Of a stretch of 64,000 nt of DNA, positions 19,958-32,000 are shown in pieces. Position 1 is the first letter of the stretch. Every line of letters starts with the position of its first letter. Source of the DNA: Symbiotaphrina buchneri (taxonomy: Eukaryota; Ascomycota; Symbiotaphrinales; Symbiotaphrinaceae); assembly GCA_001599915.1 (NCBI GenBank), contig BCIG01000008.1, positions 248,001 to 312,000 of the forward strand, in the 5' to 3' direction. The notes under the pieces are model-generated. The model ran no database searches. It was not told the DNA's origin and saw only the letters and a list, made by a program, of their open reading frames with translations. Both the position numbers and the translations under genes were made by a program.

Positions 19958-21754
19958 CTAATCTTCGTCCCAGTTCGGATTGGGTCCAGGAGGCTTTGGT
20001 CCGCCTGCTTGTCGTGCCACAATGACCTATCAGACAGTTAGCACCTCCAATTCCGCAAAAGCAACGGGTACCTGTTACCTGGTCCACGCTCAGAACAGTC
20101 CTCGCAGCCTCAGAAGCAAGCTTGATAGCCCAGCTCTTGGAGATCATCAAATCCAGTATTCCCTCCTCCTTAGCATCCAGAGTACCTGTGTTATCTTCAT
20201 TGGCGATATCCACACCCACTGTCCAATTATCTTTTTTGTGATGAGCCGTGTACAAATGGGCAAGTGTCTCTGTAGCATCCAGGCCAGCACTTTCTGCTAG
20301 CGTCCTTGGAATGACCTCGAAAGCCTCGCCGAACTTGCGAATGGCATATGGTGAAAGGCCGGGTGTCTTGTCACCGAAAGCAGTAATCCTTTCCACCAAT
20401 TGCATTTCCGTTGCTCCTGCGCCAGGAACCAACCGTGCATCTCGAGTAATGGCCTTTACCACATTCACACCATCATCCACTGCCCGCTCAACATCATCAA
20501 GATGGTTCTGAGTTGCGCCGCGAATGACAAGAGTTGCCGTCCGCGTCGTTTCATTCTCCTGCCGGAAAACTGTCACTCGGTCTCCGCCAATCTCGATGGT
20601 CTCCACGATATCGACGTTCCCCATTTCATCCGGCATTGGTGCTCCTAGCCTTGCTAGTGGTGTGGCACCGACGACCCGGCAAAGCCTCCGAAGTTCGAAC
20701 TTGCTGAGAATCTTAATCACCAGAATTCCGAAGCGGTTGAGATAGTGCAAGGCAAGATCTCCGACGGTCGCGCCAGCCACCACCACCCTTATGCCCGCGT
20801 CATGGAGTTCCTTGACGATGACTTCAAGTTGATGCTCCTCTCCTTTAGTGAAGTCCAGCATCTCCTTCGCATTATGTAGCAACACCGTGCCCTTCGTTTC
20901 TGTTTGACTGATGTCGATCGGGCACGAGAACACCGCGACCTTTGCCTTCTTGGTTTTCTTCACAGATCCATCCGGCTCCCTTCCGAACACCATACCTTTA
21001 ACCACCTTGCTCTGCTCTAGACTGCCACCCATGATCTTGACCACCCTTATGTTGTCGACATTGAAATTGACGGGATTCTTTGGTAAAACAGCAAGAACAG
21101 CTTCTGCGACCAAGTTCGCAAGGGTGTCTTCACTGCCAGACTGCTTTGAAGCCACCACTGTCCGAATGGCTTTGCTGAGCTCATCCTGATTTCGGATGTC
21201 CTTGACTGTATCCACCTCGAGTTCTGGCAAGGATTAGCATGCTTGGTGACTTCTTGATCATGACTTCCTCACCCTCAAGCTTCTCGAAAGCAAACTTCTG
21301 CGCTCTCTCATAGCCTTGAACGATATCACTGCTTTTTAGCCCCATCCTCAGTAGTTCCTCAGCTTTCTTCAATAGCTCCCCAGCAAGAACAATCACAAAG
21401 TTTGTCCCGTCACCCATCTCTGCCTCCTGCTGCTGGCTAGCCATGACCAGCAACTTCGCTGCTGGGTGCACCACGTCCAATTCCCGTAATATTGTCGCCG
21501 CATCGCTTGTGAGGATCATCTTTTGTAGATGGTTTATAACTATCTTATTGCGGCCATAGGGACCTAGAAAAGTTTGCACCGTTTGGGCGATGGCACGGCA
21601 TGCCTCGATATTGCGAATGACCGCTCCATCTTCTGCGTCGTAGCTGAGGTTACTTGTCAGTACCTAACCCGGAGTGTGAGATGCGAGCCACATACTTTTG
21701 ATATCCAGGCTTGAACAGCCCACTATTTGGGGCATTGGGTATCGAAAGAGACAT
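19958..21754 (-). CDS. CCT8: TCP-1 chaperonin theta subunit
   Basis: One of eight subunits of the cytosolic CCT/TRiC ring that folds actin, tubulin and WD40 proteins using ATP. Four exons (21696-21754, 21273-21643, 20079-21223, 19958-20026; introns of 52, 49 and 52 bp) give 547 residues, the normal subunit length. The order is typical: short N-terminus MSLSIPNAPNSGLFKPGYQ, equatorial domain (GAVIRNIEACRAIAQTVQ, LGPYGRNKIVINH, LTSDAATILREL, EAEMGDGTNFV), apical domain (IMGGSLEQSKVVKGMVF), and the C-terminal equatorial part (GDRVTVFRQENETTRTATLVI, LVPGAGATEMQL, AFEVIPRTLAESAGLD, GILDLMISKSWAIKLASEAA). The tail GGPKPPGPNPNWDED is characteristic of theta. For the first intron a nearer AG is also possible but puts the branch A too close. 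Confidence 0.96.
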
Positions 21755-22125
21755 ATCGTTAGGAACGCAGCGGAATAACGCGGTTTGGACACAAGCTCGC
21801 ACCGGATGTTTGGAGATCTTGACTTCGGACGCGTTCCATTAAACGTTTCGGGCGTGAAGATTCAAACTACTTGGCGGCACTTCCCGCAGCACCCTACCAA
21901 GATATTTGCCGTGTTTGTCTGCATGGAGCTTGACGCAGGGGCTACCGTAGTTATCTCCTGTGTTACAACTTACAAAATTCTACAAATGGTCATGCCAGGA
22001 TTGCAGCTGACTTGAACGCTCTGTGGTGCAAATTTATTTCATAGTGGAGAATCCTGATCATAAAACGGGTAACCATTGCACTCAAAATGAACCCCTGAAC
22101 CGGTTATACATTTGACAACGTCAGG
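21755..22125. other. Intergenic, CCT8 5' / OMA1 3' region
   Basis: About 370 bp between two genes on the minus strand. It holds the CCT8 promoter and OMA1 3' end; nothing specific recognised. Confidence 0.5.
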
Positions 22126-23544
22126 CTACCAGCTGATGGTGCCAAAGGCTCTCTTGAAGTCATTCGCTGTGTTCACATCAGCGCTGTCTAATACTAGCTT
22201 CGTCGTTGAATCTGAGAATCGAAAGAATAACATACCGTAGTCGAGGGTGCTGCTGCAGTCGCTTTCAGCTCGCTTTTGATATGCTTCAGGCAGCCTGGAA
22301 GACATTAGATGTTTTCGTTATCATTCTACACCAGCTTACCATTCTTTCATCTTCTCCATGCGGTTATGTGATGCCGGATGTGTGGACAGGAATGCCGGAA
22401 CAGATACCTCCTCAGCTTTCTCCATCCGACCCCATCTGCAACTGTCAGTGCCCAAAGAGCAGGACAAGTGCTCTCGTTGGCAATACTTACACCCCAACCG
22501 CTGCATCCGGATTATAGCAACTCTGAGCCATCATCACTGGAGTACAATTAAAATCGGCTTTAACAGACAGGGCAGCTTGCACCTACTCAGACCTATATAA
22601 TCTGCTTCACTCTGGAATCTCGTAAGCTAGGCGATAATGACTGTATGAGACTTTAGACGAACCTCCTGTTTCCTTGAACCAGGCCTCATGAAGCCCAAGT
22701 CCAGCAGTACTTGGCTCAAATAGTCCGGCGCACCAACAAGGAATGCTAACCCATACATTGCAATGACCACCCAGAAAGTTTGACTCATCCGTTCTGCGGC
22801 GTGGTGAGCAACGTTGTGGGCTATCTCATGGCCCAATACTGTAGCAAGACCGTCATCTGTCTTGCAGATCGGTAATATTCCGCTGAAGACGAAGACTTTG
22901 CCCCTACATTGGATCAGCAAATAGTCGTGTGCAACGCATAAGATGACAAAGGCGTACCCAGGAATTACAAAGGCATTCTTTTGTGGATCGTCAATGACAT
23001 GGACCTCCCAGTTGATATCGTACAGTCCAGACGATGGGATCAGCCGGTTTAGAACTCTCTGCACCATTCTCGAAGCCGGGTGGTAAGCTGGCAAAATCTT
23101 ATGCCCGTACTCTTGCATAACCTGCTGATACATCTGCTTGGCCATGCTCTCTTCTGTTTCAGCCGAGATTATATTGAAGCGTCGGCGACCAGACACCTAG
23201 AAGAGATCATGATTAGCTTCCGGTATGAAGGAAGAAGCAACGGCAGAGCGAAGCCAGGGACAGGCTCTTACGGGAACTGTCTCTTGGTTCAGGAGATAGA
23301 AGCCAGTTCCACAAATTCCGGCAATACCGCATCCATACCTGAACGTAGGACTCTGGTACCAAAGGGTCCTGAGGTTGGAGGCTCGTTGAAACCTACTATA
23401 CCTCGGTCCTCCTCCAGGAAGATAGACCTGCCCCCGTTTTTGGACCTCTTGTAATCGCAAGGATGCCCTTGGGCAGAGGAGGTGCCTGCTGGCAGCAAAC
23501 CCGGAAGTCGACCACCGCACGCTGAAAGAGCGTGCCGGCAACAT
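22126..23544 (-). CDS. OMA1: Mitochondrial inner-membrane metalloendopeptidase OMA1
   Basis: M48-family zinc protease of the mitochondrial inner membrane, involved in quality control and stress-activated cleavage of membrane proteins. Eight exons give 339 residues: 23272-23544, 22958-23196, 22663-22903, 22587-22611, 22491-22536, 22340-22435, 22236-22294 and 22126-22166. The N-terminus (MLPARSFSVRWSTSGFAASR) is a basic mitochondrial presequence, followed by a hydrophobic segment (CGIAGICGTGFYLL). Conserved stretches include VHVIDDPQKNAFVIPG, KVFVFSGILPICKTDDGLA, the catalytic zinc-binding helix HEIAH (about residue 195) within GHEIAHNVAHHAAER, the third zinc-ligand region ADYIGLMMMAQSCYNPDAA, and FLSTHPASHNRM. 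The 25-nt fourth exon completes the EADYIGLM motif. The frame closes exactly over all seven introns. Confidence 0.93.
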
Positions 23545-23915
23545 GGCTTTGGACGTTTCAATTAATTCATGACTACGACGGACAAGGATATCCTGTAATC
23601 ACAGTCGCGAACAAGTGGGATTACGAAGGAAGCGCAACCGGAAGCTTCTAGCGGCATGACGAGCCATTACATATTATCGGAAGGGTTGACATGTGGTAGC
23701 GAGGATGCCGCCGGGACAGAGGCCAGAGCTCGGCTTTTTTGCAATGGCTCGAGCACTTCTGCGCCAAACTTCCAATGATGGAATTACTGTGGACGGAGAA
23801 GAGCTCACAGCATGGATCTCGTTTTGTTTTGATTTAACTAATGAAAGTCTGGTATACATTTGCCATATACCCATCGTCTATAACATCATATACTCCGTAC
23901 ACACAGGTAGCGATA
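23545..23915. other. Intergenic, OMA1 5' / transporter 3' region
   Basis: About 370 bp. A TACTCCGTA motif lies at 23891-23899. The short open frames here carry no recognisable domain. Confidence 0.5.
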
Positions 23916-25304
23916 TCAGTGAGCATGCCCCACTTGAGTAATCAGAGGAATTAACATGCCAACAACAGCTGCCAAGGTATCTCGCATCGTCGGGCCCTCT
24001 TTTCGAGAATCGGGACCATCCACAAATCCATTCGAACTGCTTTCCTCCTGAAAATGTTTGTCTTCCTGCATTGTGTGCATTGCCACATATCTGCCGGCTG
24101 AATCAGTATGAACCAATAGCAAGACGGGTCAGGGAATACTCACAAGAATGTGCCAGCAGAAAATAGTAAGAGGATGCCCGTCCACCATTTGGTGCCTTCC
24201 TCTCCGCCTCCTCCTCCAGAACCCAAGACATTTACAATGATCCAAGTTATCACCGCACCTGCCGGAGCAGCAAGACTGAAAATGACCAAGTGGGCCCTTG
24301 CTTCCCGTTTAGTCAGGCCCTGCTTCAGCAGCACCGAGGTAAGTCCAAACGCTGCAGGCGCTTTGTGCAACATTATTGCGACAAATACGATAAATCCCAA
24401 ACTCTTGCTGGCCATTGTTGAGGACGCACCGAGCGCGATACCGTCAGCAGCAGCATGAATCACAAGACCTAGAGTAGTGGCTATACCCTTCGATTGACGA
24501 GGGGTCACGTCTCGCTGTGGAAAGGCATCATCCTCGCCCTCGGTTCCATCAAGACCAAGTGATGAGACATGATGGAAGCCTCGAGACACATTCGAAAGGT
24601 TTCGCAACGAGATGTGATATGGGGTCCGATGCGCCTGCGCAATTGCAGACCCTATCTGCGGTATTTGGTCGATCAGGTACATCAATATAAAGCCCAGGAT
24701 CAATGACAGGCCAACCCAAGCATGAGGCGAACTCTCCGCGTGGTGCTCTTCTAAACCCCCTCCGGTCTTCGTCTCCTCGCCCTTGTCATCAGCTTGCCAG
24801 ATGTGGAGCGTATCATCGGAAAAGTCTTGACTTGTTGGGACCTTTCCCGAAGTCGAGCTACCACTTGCGCCAGCCGGTATCACAGGCCCAGGCATGGCAG
24901 CAAAGGGGTCTGCGTCTCCCTTTTCCACGGTGGCTCGTGTCTCCTGCTCTCCCCGGGGAAGTTTGATGGTATGTAGCGCTGATGCGGCTGTGGACCAATT
25001 GATATTGATTGAGCTGTCCGAGACTTCTCTGCGCCGATGTGCACTTGACGGAGAGCTTGCGGTATATAAAGTTTCAATGCCCTCTGGTATGATGACGACT
25101 AGGGACGTCCCGACTAAGACACCCATGCCGACCGTGGAAAGGAGCCGCAATTGCGACTGAGATAGTGAAAAGGAGAGCGGCAACGAGCCAGCAAGGAACG
25201 AACTGCTCCAGTCAGCCAACGGAATGGACAAGCGACCACAGGCAACTTTACGCTATTGCCATGACCGTGCAAAGGCTCAGTAGCATAAAGAGAGTGTCGA
25301 ACAT
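23916..25304 (-). CDS. ZIP-family metal transporter, ATX2/ZIP9 type
   Basis: Predicted to move zinc or manganese into the cytosol from the Golgi or secretory lumen, by analogy with yeast Atx2 (manganese) and animal ZIP9. Three exons (25252-25304, 24144-25202, 23916-24090; introns of 49 and 53 bp) give 428 residues. The first exon was inferred because the long frame has no upstream ATG. It encodes MFDTLFMLLSLCTVMAIA and joins to SFLAGSLPLSFSLSQSQL, reconstituting membrane segment 1. Further segments include VGMGVLVGTSLVVIIPEGIE, WVGLSLILGFILMYLIDQIP, the metal-binding GLVIHAAADGIALGA, VFVAIMLHKAPAAFGLTSVL, PAGAVITWIIV and MLIPLITQVGHAH. The roughly 110-residue Ser/Glu-rich loop after segment 2 is cytosolic by family topology. 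It diverges from HAT1, 440 bp away. Confidence 0.9.
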
Positions 25305-25744
25305 GTTGGGCGACTATGAGCAGCGGCTCAGCAGGAGGAAAAAGGAACGGATGTAATTATGAGCGCGGGACTATGGAAGAACAGGCGGCAGCTTCCAGGC
25401 ACATGTCGCTCCGCGTGTGTATTTCGATTGCAAGAGATGCGCAACCCAAACTATCCTCGCGATAGTTGAGCACTAAGGCCACATTTGAGAAATTTGACAG
25501 CGGTCGGTGTAGTTAGTGCACGCCTGTACCCAGGGGTGATAGGTAGCGGACGATCGAGGGGGTGGGATCAGGGGGTCTGCGGTCGCGGTCGACCAACCTC
25601 GCAAGGTGACAGCGAGCGACACGGCAACTTCCACCTCCATCTTGCGCGCGACTTCCACTGCCCAGGAGCCAGAAGGTGGGAAACGCGTGAAGCGACTCCA
25701 GCGAACGCTCGTCATAACACATTGCGAGCAGTACAAGTATCGAG
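25305..25744. promoter_or_regulatory. Divergent promoter region between the ZIP transporter and HAT1
   Basis: 440 bp between two divergent start codons, so both promoters should be here. No distinct TATA box or known operator was recognised. Confidence 0.5.
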
Positions 25745-27390
25745 ATGGCAGAGTCTGAGGAATGTAAGGCAGAACACATCCCTGCCTCTCACACACAAAT
25801 ACCAGCTGACTCTGCGCGGTGCAGGGTCATCCGATGCGAACGATGCCGTGGAGATCTCTCTTGTACACGCCGGGTCTGAAGCTCCGGAGCCCATAGCAAC
25901 GTTCCACCCTAGGTTCACCTACCCAATATTCGGGGACGAAGAGACCATCTTCGGATATCAGGGTCTTAAGATCCATATTCTCTTCACTGCGCATGATCTC
26001 CAACCGAACTTGGAGATAACTTGGGACAAGAAATTCAAGCCAATCGGGGAGACAAAGGCCGCCGATATCGAGGAGCAACTAAGGGTCTGGCTGCCGGAGT
26101 GTAGGTATTCTCTTGCTTGTTATGTGCTGTGCTAATATGACATGCCAGCGGCTTTCCAAAAGGCTGCTAGCTTCAATGCCAGGGTCCAGAATGACACATC
26201 GGCTCCCGACTTCAAGCCTCCCGGAACACTCATAACGACATATAAAAAGGGAGCCAAGACGTTTGAGATTTGGTCAGGAAGATTGACAGATCCTGCTGTT
26301 CGGGCGATGGTGGGCCGGATGCAAATCTTCGTACCTTTCTTTATCGAGGGTGGCACATATATCAACCTCGAAGACCCTGAGTGGACTATCTCCCGGTGGA
26401 CCATCTTCTTCCTGTAGGTCATCTCCCTACATTATCTTGCAGTACTGACTTCCGAGGTACAGTTATGAAAAGTCGTCCTCTCCTCCGACTCCTCTGTCGT
26501 CTCCTTATTCGATCTGCGGATATGCAACCGCCTACCGCTACTATCTTTACGACCCTGTGCTGCCTCGTCCATCATCAAATCAACCGCCCCGGCCTCTACA
26601 CCGAGAAGCAAATCAGAAATTCACTCTCCCCTTTCCCGAGACCATCACTCCTTTCTCCCTTCCCAGCCGCGAGCGCATATCTCAATTCATCATCCTCCCT
26701 CCATTCCAAGGCCAAGGCCATGGAAATAAGCTGTACAACACCCTGGTCAACACTTTTCTCGGAGACCCAACTGTCATTGAAATCACAGTGGAAGATCCGA
26801 ATGAAGCATTCGATGACCTCCGCGACTACTGTGACCTTGCTCGTCTGCGTGCGAACGGTACTCTAGCACAAATAAAGATCAACACATCAATAACGCTGCC
26901 GAAGAGACGGCGCATACCCATCTCACAACTCATTGACCAAACTCTCCTGGAGGAACTGCGGTTGAAGAACAAGATAGCCCCTCGTCAGTTCTCCAGGTTG
27001 GTGGAGATGCACCTGCTATCTCTGATTCCACCCCGCAACCGGCAGACGGCGAGACTTACGCGGAAGGCCAATTCGGCGGATGAGCATGATCGTGCATATT
27101 ACTTCTGGCGACTAATCGTAAAGCAACGGCTTTACAAACACAACAAGGATCAATTGGCCCAGTTGGACCGGCTAGACCGCATCGATAAGTTGGAGGAGAC
27201 ATTGGGCAATGTGGAGGGGGATTACGTGCGGTTATTACGGGGTGCAGAGCGTGGTATCCAAACCGACGAGGAGCCCATTGGAGCGGTCGCAGGGACACAA
27301 GATGAAAAGAAAGATAGAGGGAGGAAGAGGGTAATATCGGACGATGACGAAGAAGGTGTGGAACCCGCATCGAAAAAGGCGAAGGCATGA
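25745..27390 (+). CDS. HAT1: Histone acetyltransferase type B catalytic subunit
   Basis: Acetylates newly made histone H4 (Lys5 and Lys12 in other fungi) before nuclear import and chromatin assembly, normally with the WD40 partner Hat2. Four exons (25745-25763, 25825-26100, 26149-26413, 26463-27390; introns of 61, 48 and 49 bp) give 495 residues. The 19-nt first exon encodes MAESEE plus one base and joins to WSSDANDAVEISLVH. Family hallmarks are FGDEETIFGYQGLKI, PGTLITTYKKGAKTFEIW, MQIFVPFFIEGGTYI, EKSSSPPTPLSSPYSICGYA, the acetyl-CoA-binding loop FQGQGHG (about residue 269) and VEDPNEAFDDLRDYCDL. The C-terminal tail is basic and acidic with a likely nuclear signal (RGRKRVISDDDEE, KKAKA). It ends 187 bp from the convergent PDA1 stop. 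Confidence 0.97.
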
Positions 27391-27577
27391 TGCGCTTTTC
27401 AAGTAAGAGATTCCTGCTTGTCAATCGGACGTACTATACAGCCATGGTGAGGGGCATTGATTCTAAAGTACCCGGCGCACCGGACTTGCTATTATGCTGT
27501 AGAAAGCTGGAAACATCTAAATCGGATGGAACCCCTTACAATAATACAATAGCCGAGTGCAACCAACTGCAGGAGGC

Positions 27578-29096
27578 CTATGCAATTTGACGTTCCTCGG
27601 CGAATCTGGCCTTGTTGTCTGTCTGTGGCTCAGGTGTGTAGTAGAAGTTCTCATCCAGGACTCTTCCCCTCATGAAAGGGGGCTCCGATCCGCGGACGTA
27701 TATGTCCTCGAACAAAACCTGCGGCGTCGGCTCTGGGGGCGGCATCGCCTCGGCCTCCGCAACCTCCTCGTCAAAGAACGTGCGCGCGTCTTTGTCAATC
27801 TGCTTGAGTTCGTCTTCGGAGGTGACTCCCCATTCGATCAGCTTATGCTTTAACCCTGCGATAGGGTCGTTGGTGCTCCGCATCCGCTGGATCTCCTCTC
27901 TAGTCTATGAGTTTGTCAGTGCCACATCCTCGTCATAACGTCATCCTGAAAAGCGCCATACCCTGTAAGTTGTACCCGGATCACTCATTGAGTGTCCACC
28001 GTAACGGTAGGTAAGGTACTCGAAAACCAAGGGCCCATTTCCAGAAGCAGTCCATTCCTTCCCGTATTGGACTGCAGCCTTGACTGCTAGTACATCCATA
28101 CCGTTGATCTTCAACCCAGGAATGTATTGACCACGTTTATAATAGTCCGTGAGAGCCGCGGCACGGTTTGCTGCCGTACCCATACCGTACTTGTTGTCTA
28201 GGATCTGTTAGCCGATACCCACATTGCGCGTGTCACATTACCCACTCTCGCAACCAAAAATGACTGGTAAATTCCATAGCTTCGCCATGTTGAACGCCTC
28301 GAAAACCTGACCTTGGTTCGAGGCACCATCACCGTACAATGCGAGAGTCGTGTTCTTGTTCCCAACGTATTGATTGGCAAATGCGATACCGGCACCCACC
28401 GGAACTTGAGCCCCAACAATACCATTGCCGCCGTAGAAGCCCTTGCTGAACATGTGCATCGAACCGCCCTTGCCGTGGGCGATTCCTTCCCTGCGACCAA
28501 GGAGTTCTCCTATGATGCTCTTCACGGTACCACCACGCATTAGGGCGAATCCGTGACACCGATACGCAGTGATAAGATGGTCATCCTTGGTGATAGCGTG
28601 TTCGATGCCGACGGCAACAGCCTCTTGACCAGTGGACAAATGGCAGAAACCGCGAATCTTCTTCTCCTTATAGAGTCTATCGGCGGCCATCTCCATACGG
28701 CTTGGCACGATCAGTCCACCGTCCGCAGATCTCACCGGTCATACCAGCTTACCGGATAGAAACCATATCATAGTACATCTGCTTCAATTCTTTCTTCGTC
28801 GTGTGGAGGGTATAGGGAGGGGGGTCGAGTTCATATGTCTCGAAGCTCTCTTCGGAGAGCTTCACTTCGAATGGCTTCTCATCCTCCTAATTTCCTCGCT
28901 CATCAGCAACAATCATAAGGTGGACAGCGAAGGATCGAGAAATGAGACTCACGGCTGGGATATCAGCCTTCTCCGCGTGCGAAGAAGCCGCGTCGGTGGT
29001 GACAGTTCGTCGGACACCGGCTGTCCGAGCAACAGCGCGCAGTGCATTGCACCGCAGCGGTGGAGCCGGAGTTACTCTCAAAGCCCTCGAGAACAT
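27578..29096 (-). CDS. PDA1: Pyruvate dehydrogenase E1 component alpha subunit, mitochondrial
   Basis: The thiamine-diphosphate-dependent decarboxylase subunit of the mitochondrial pyruvate dehydrogenase complex, which makes acetyl-CoA. Five exons (28953-29096, 28753-28886, 28246-28700, 27962-28197, 27578-27904; introns of 66, 52, 48 and 57 bp) give 431 residues. The ATG at 29096 begins a mitochondrial presequence ([20 protein letters not shown]). Conserved features are [55 protein letters not shown], the ThDP/Mg motif GDGASNQGQ ... [11 protein letters not shown] completed across intron 3, and the phosphorylation-loop region [20 protein letters not shown], whose serines are the known regulatory sites in other eukaryotes. 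The DNA 5' of the gene is gene-empty for 5.7 kb. Confidence 0.97.
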
Positions 29097-32000
29097 CCTT
29101 CGCAATGCCGTGGAGGATGATGTGACGCAGGAGGATATCCGTTAGCAGGAGGTGCCGCTGCAGATTATTCAATCAAATGTTGCTGCTAGCGCTCGGTGTT
29201 GGGAGCAGTTGAGAAGGATCGCCGCGATACCTGATTGGGTCAACCAATCGAGCCACTTCACCCCTGTCCTAAGAAGTCACCGCGGTCTTTTAAGTGACTG
29301 CGCAACCCTTTTGTCCAAACTACTACAGGATCGTGAGCAGTAACCACTTGGGCAGGACAGGATGATGACAAGGACCGATGTGCCTGGTGATAAAAGGTCC
29401 CAGATTCATGACTCTGGAAGCCGTATGAAGTATCATTAACCGCGCTTCTCAGGACAGGTGAGCTTCGGCGGCCCGGGGAGTCCCGAGAAAGCTGTGCTCT
29501 TGTCCGATATGACAACATGCCTACCGTACCTGGTATCTCAAGTTGCACGATATGCCAGTATGGAGCTGATGACATTTACCTGTGTCCTTCTCGACTCTCG
29601 TGACGTTCGTGACGTTCGTGGGGAAGTAGACCAGGTGTATTGAATAGGAAGCCCTGGATAGCATTGCTGGCCAAGTTCACAACCTGGCACAGACAGTTTC
29701 GGATCCTCAACACCATACCTTATGCTGGCAGAAAAGAACCCTATTTGGATCTTGCTTCGGCATTGCTATCAAATTAATATGATAACCACTCTACCAAAAA
29801 ATGATCAGCCATTCCCGGCCTTCCAATCCATTGGCAGGCTAACTCTGGGCTTTGAATACTACCTGATGGGGTGCTTTTCATTCAAGATTTTACTATTCGG
29901 TCAGTTCCCGTGGTTTTGCCCCATAGCATTGCTTCTTCTGTGGGCCCGTCTCAGCCATCTACATGCGGCACCATCTACGGTACCGAGCTTCTGCATCTCT
30001 TGGGAGTATGCAGGAAACAACAGTACCAGGTGCCTGGGAGCATTTCAGGAGATCACTCGTTTCGGGCGGTCTCATTACGACTAGGTGCATCAGCTCTGGA
30101 GGCTGATAATCCATAGTCAGGGATAAAGTCAAACTGAAACCCCCGGACAAGCTTTGGATGTCTTCCGTGTATTTACTCAAGAGTTGAAGTCTTATCCTGA
30201 TGGAAGATCTTCCTGGCTGATTGACCAACGGCGTGCATTATTTGATTTCTGCTATCTCCTAAGCCCTTTAAACTGTGCTTATTGCTCATATGATGTGATA
30301 CCCGTTTGCTCCAGCTTAATGGGCTTTTTTGAACAACGTTAGATTTCTTACCATGCACCAACACTGAGAAAGCCACCGTGTGCAGCAGACTTTTTCAAGG
30401 CTCGTTTGGGATTCTTTCGCTACCAGTTCCATACCTGGCTCTCCCTTGAACTCGATCAGCCCCCTTATCATCCCATCGTAGCGAATAGCTTTTCTTCACC
30501 CCGGAGATCGATGCCACCACAACTTAATGTCTTGTTTCGATTATAACCTGTCACAGTGATGATCGCTGAGCACCATTTCACTGAACGTTTCTAGCTGTGT
30601 AGTATAACAAACGGGGACTCATTTTCACACTGCAAGTTACTGCACAACCGTCTATCGTCTTTTAAATCTATATTTTATGAAGACGACTCGTACTTGTGGA
30701 GCATTTTTGATCTAAAAGACTTCAAGTGTGGAATCCGCTTTTGAACAAACTAGGGGGTAATAAAATGCCACTTTCAAGTCGGAACGAGGAAGGACCATGT
30801 GGACGTTGAAATGACATGAGCATGTCGTAACCAAAGCCAACGACGAGCCTTCGGTTCAAGCAGAATCACAGCTCTGTTTACACTATGACGGTGATCTTTC
30901 TAGACAATCTATGAGTGAATGCCCCAAGTGAGGGACTCAAAGCGGGCACTCTGGATCCTGACGGTACCCGAGGGGGAGTCGGCAGCGCCCCAATTGAAGC
31001 CAATTGGAAAGTTTGGAGGCCTTACTCCGTATGTTCTTGCAAATAGACTTAAGGAGGCAGTCGATGAAACGAGAAACTATCGCTTTGTCCGCTACAGTCC
31101 TTCAAGCAGGCGGCGCATTGACGCTCAACTGGGCCGAAAGTAAGGACAAGGTAATCTACCGGTACCTGAGGATGCCGTCCTCCCGCTCCGTAGACCGTAC
31201 CATGGGGCTGTTCCGAGATTATTTTGGGCGCCATAGTCCGAAATTTAGAAGTCTCGTGCAATAATATGGCTCTTAATGATTGCCGAGACTCATTCTGTAC
31301 TCGGTATGTCCAGGCCTTTTTCAGCTTATCCGGTGACCATGGCTTTGATGCATCTGTAGACGCAGATATGCGCACCAACTGCCATCATAGCAGGCAGAGC
31401 AAGGTAGGTGTACCCCGTATGCTAGGTTGGCATTGAAACTGATCTTAATTTTTTACCAGAAGTACGATGGTTTCCGGGACCTTTGAATAACCCATAACCA
31501 TGGTACAACGTACATGCTGCAAATACAAGCTGCATGCTGAACCGACTACGGCACTGGTGCCCAAGATAGAACACTACTAGAACATCAGCCTTTGCAGGAC
31601 AAGATGGCGTACATCTGCAGATTGTCGGTAGCCCCGCCATGTACGATTTATTAGCCATACTCCGTACTACCTTACGTCTTCGCTCCCTGATAAAAGAGAC
31701 AGGGTAAATGAGCTCAGACCACTACCAAGTCGATGATGCACGCTTCATTTGGCTTGTCGTACCCTTAGTCGAGAAGATATTGCGTATACGGCACATGGTG
31801 ACTGACAGTCCAGCTCCCGGACCGTTGTTGATTATTCCAACTTTCCGACCCACTCGGCAAAAAGCTGGCTACCCCTGGAAGCGGATGCGCAAACCCGAAA
31901 GCCGGTAATCAAACCAGACTTATGATTGGTCTGTCCTTCCAGGGCCTCGGACCTGGGACAGTTGCGGGTATCGGCCTGAGCGGATGCGGGTTTCAGATGA

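Noticed and set aside
25203-25251. Non-ATG start for the ZIP transporter within its long frame
   Set aside because: The frame begins with TTG; an upstream exon with ATG at 25304, a standard intron and an exact join into the first membrane helix explains the gene better.
29722-30084. Hydrophobic 120-codon plus-strand frame
   Set aside because: It looks membrane-like by composition, but has no conserved motif and no regular start or splice context.
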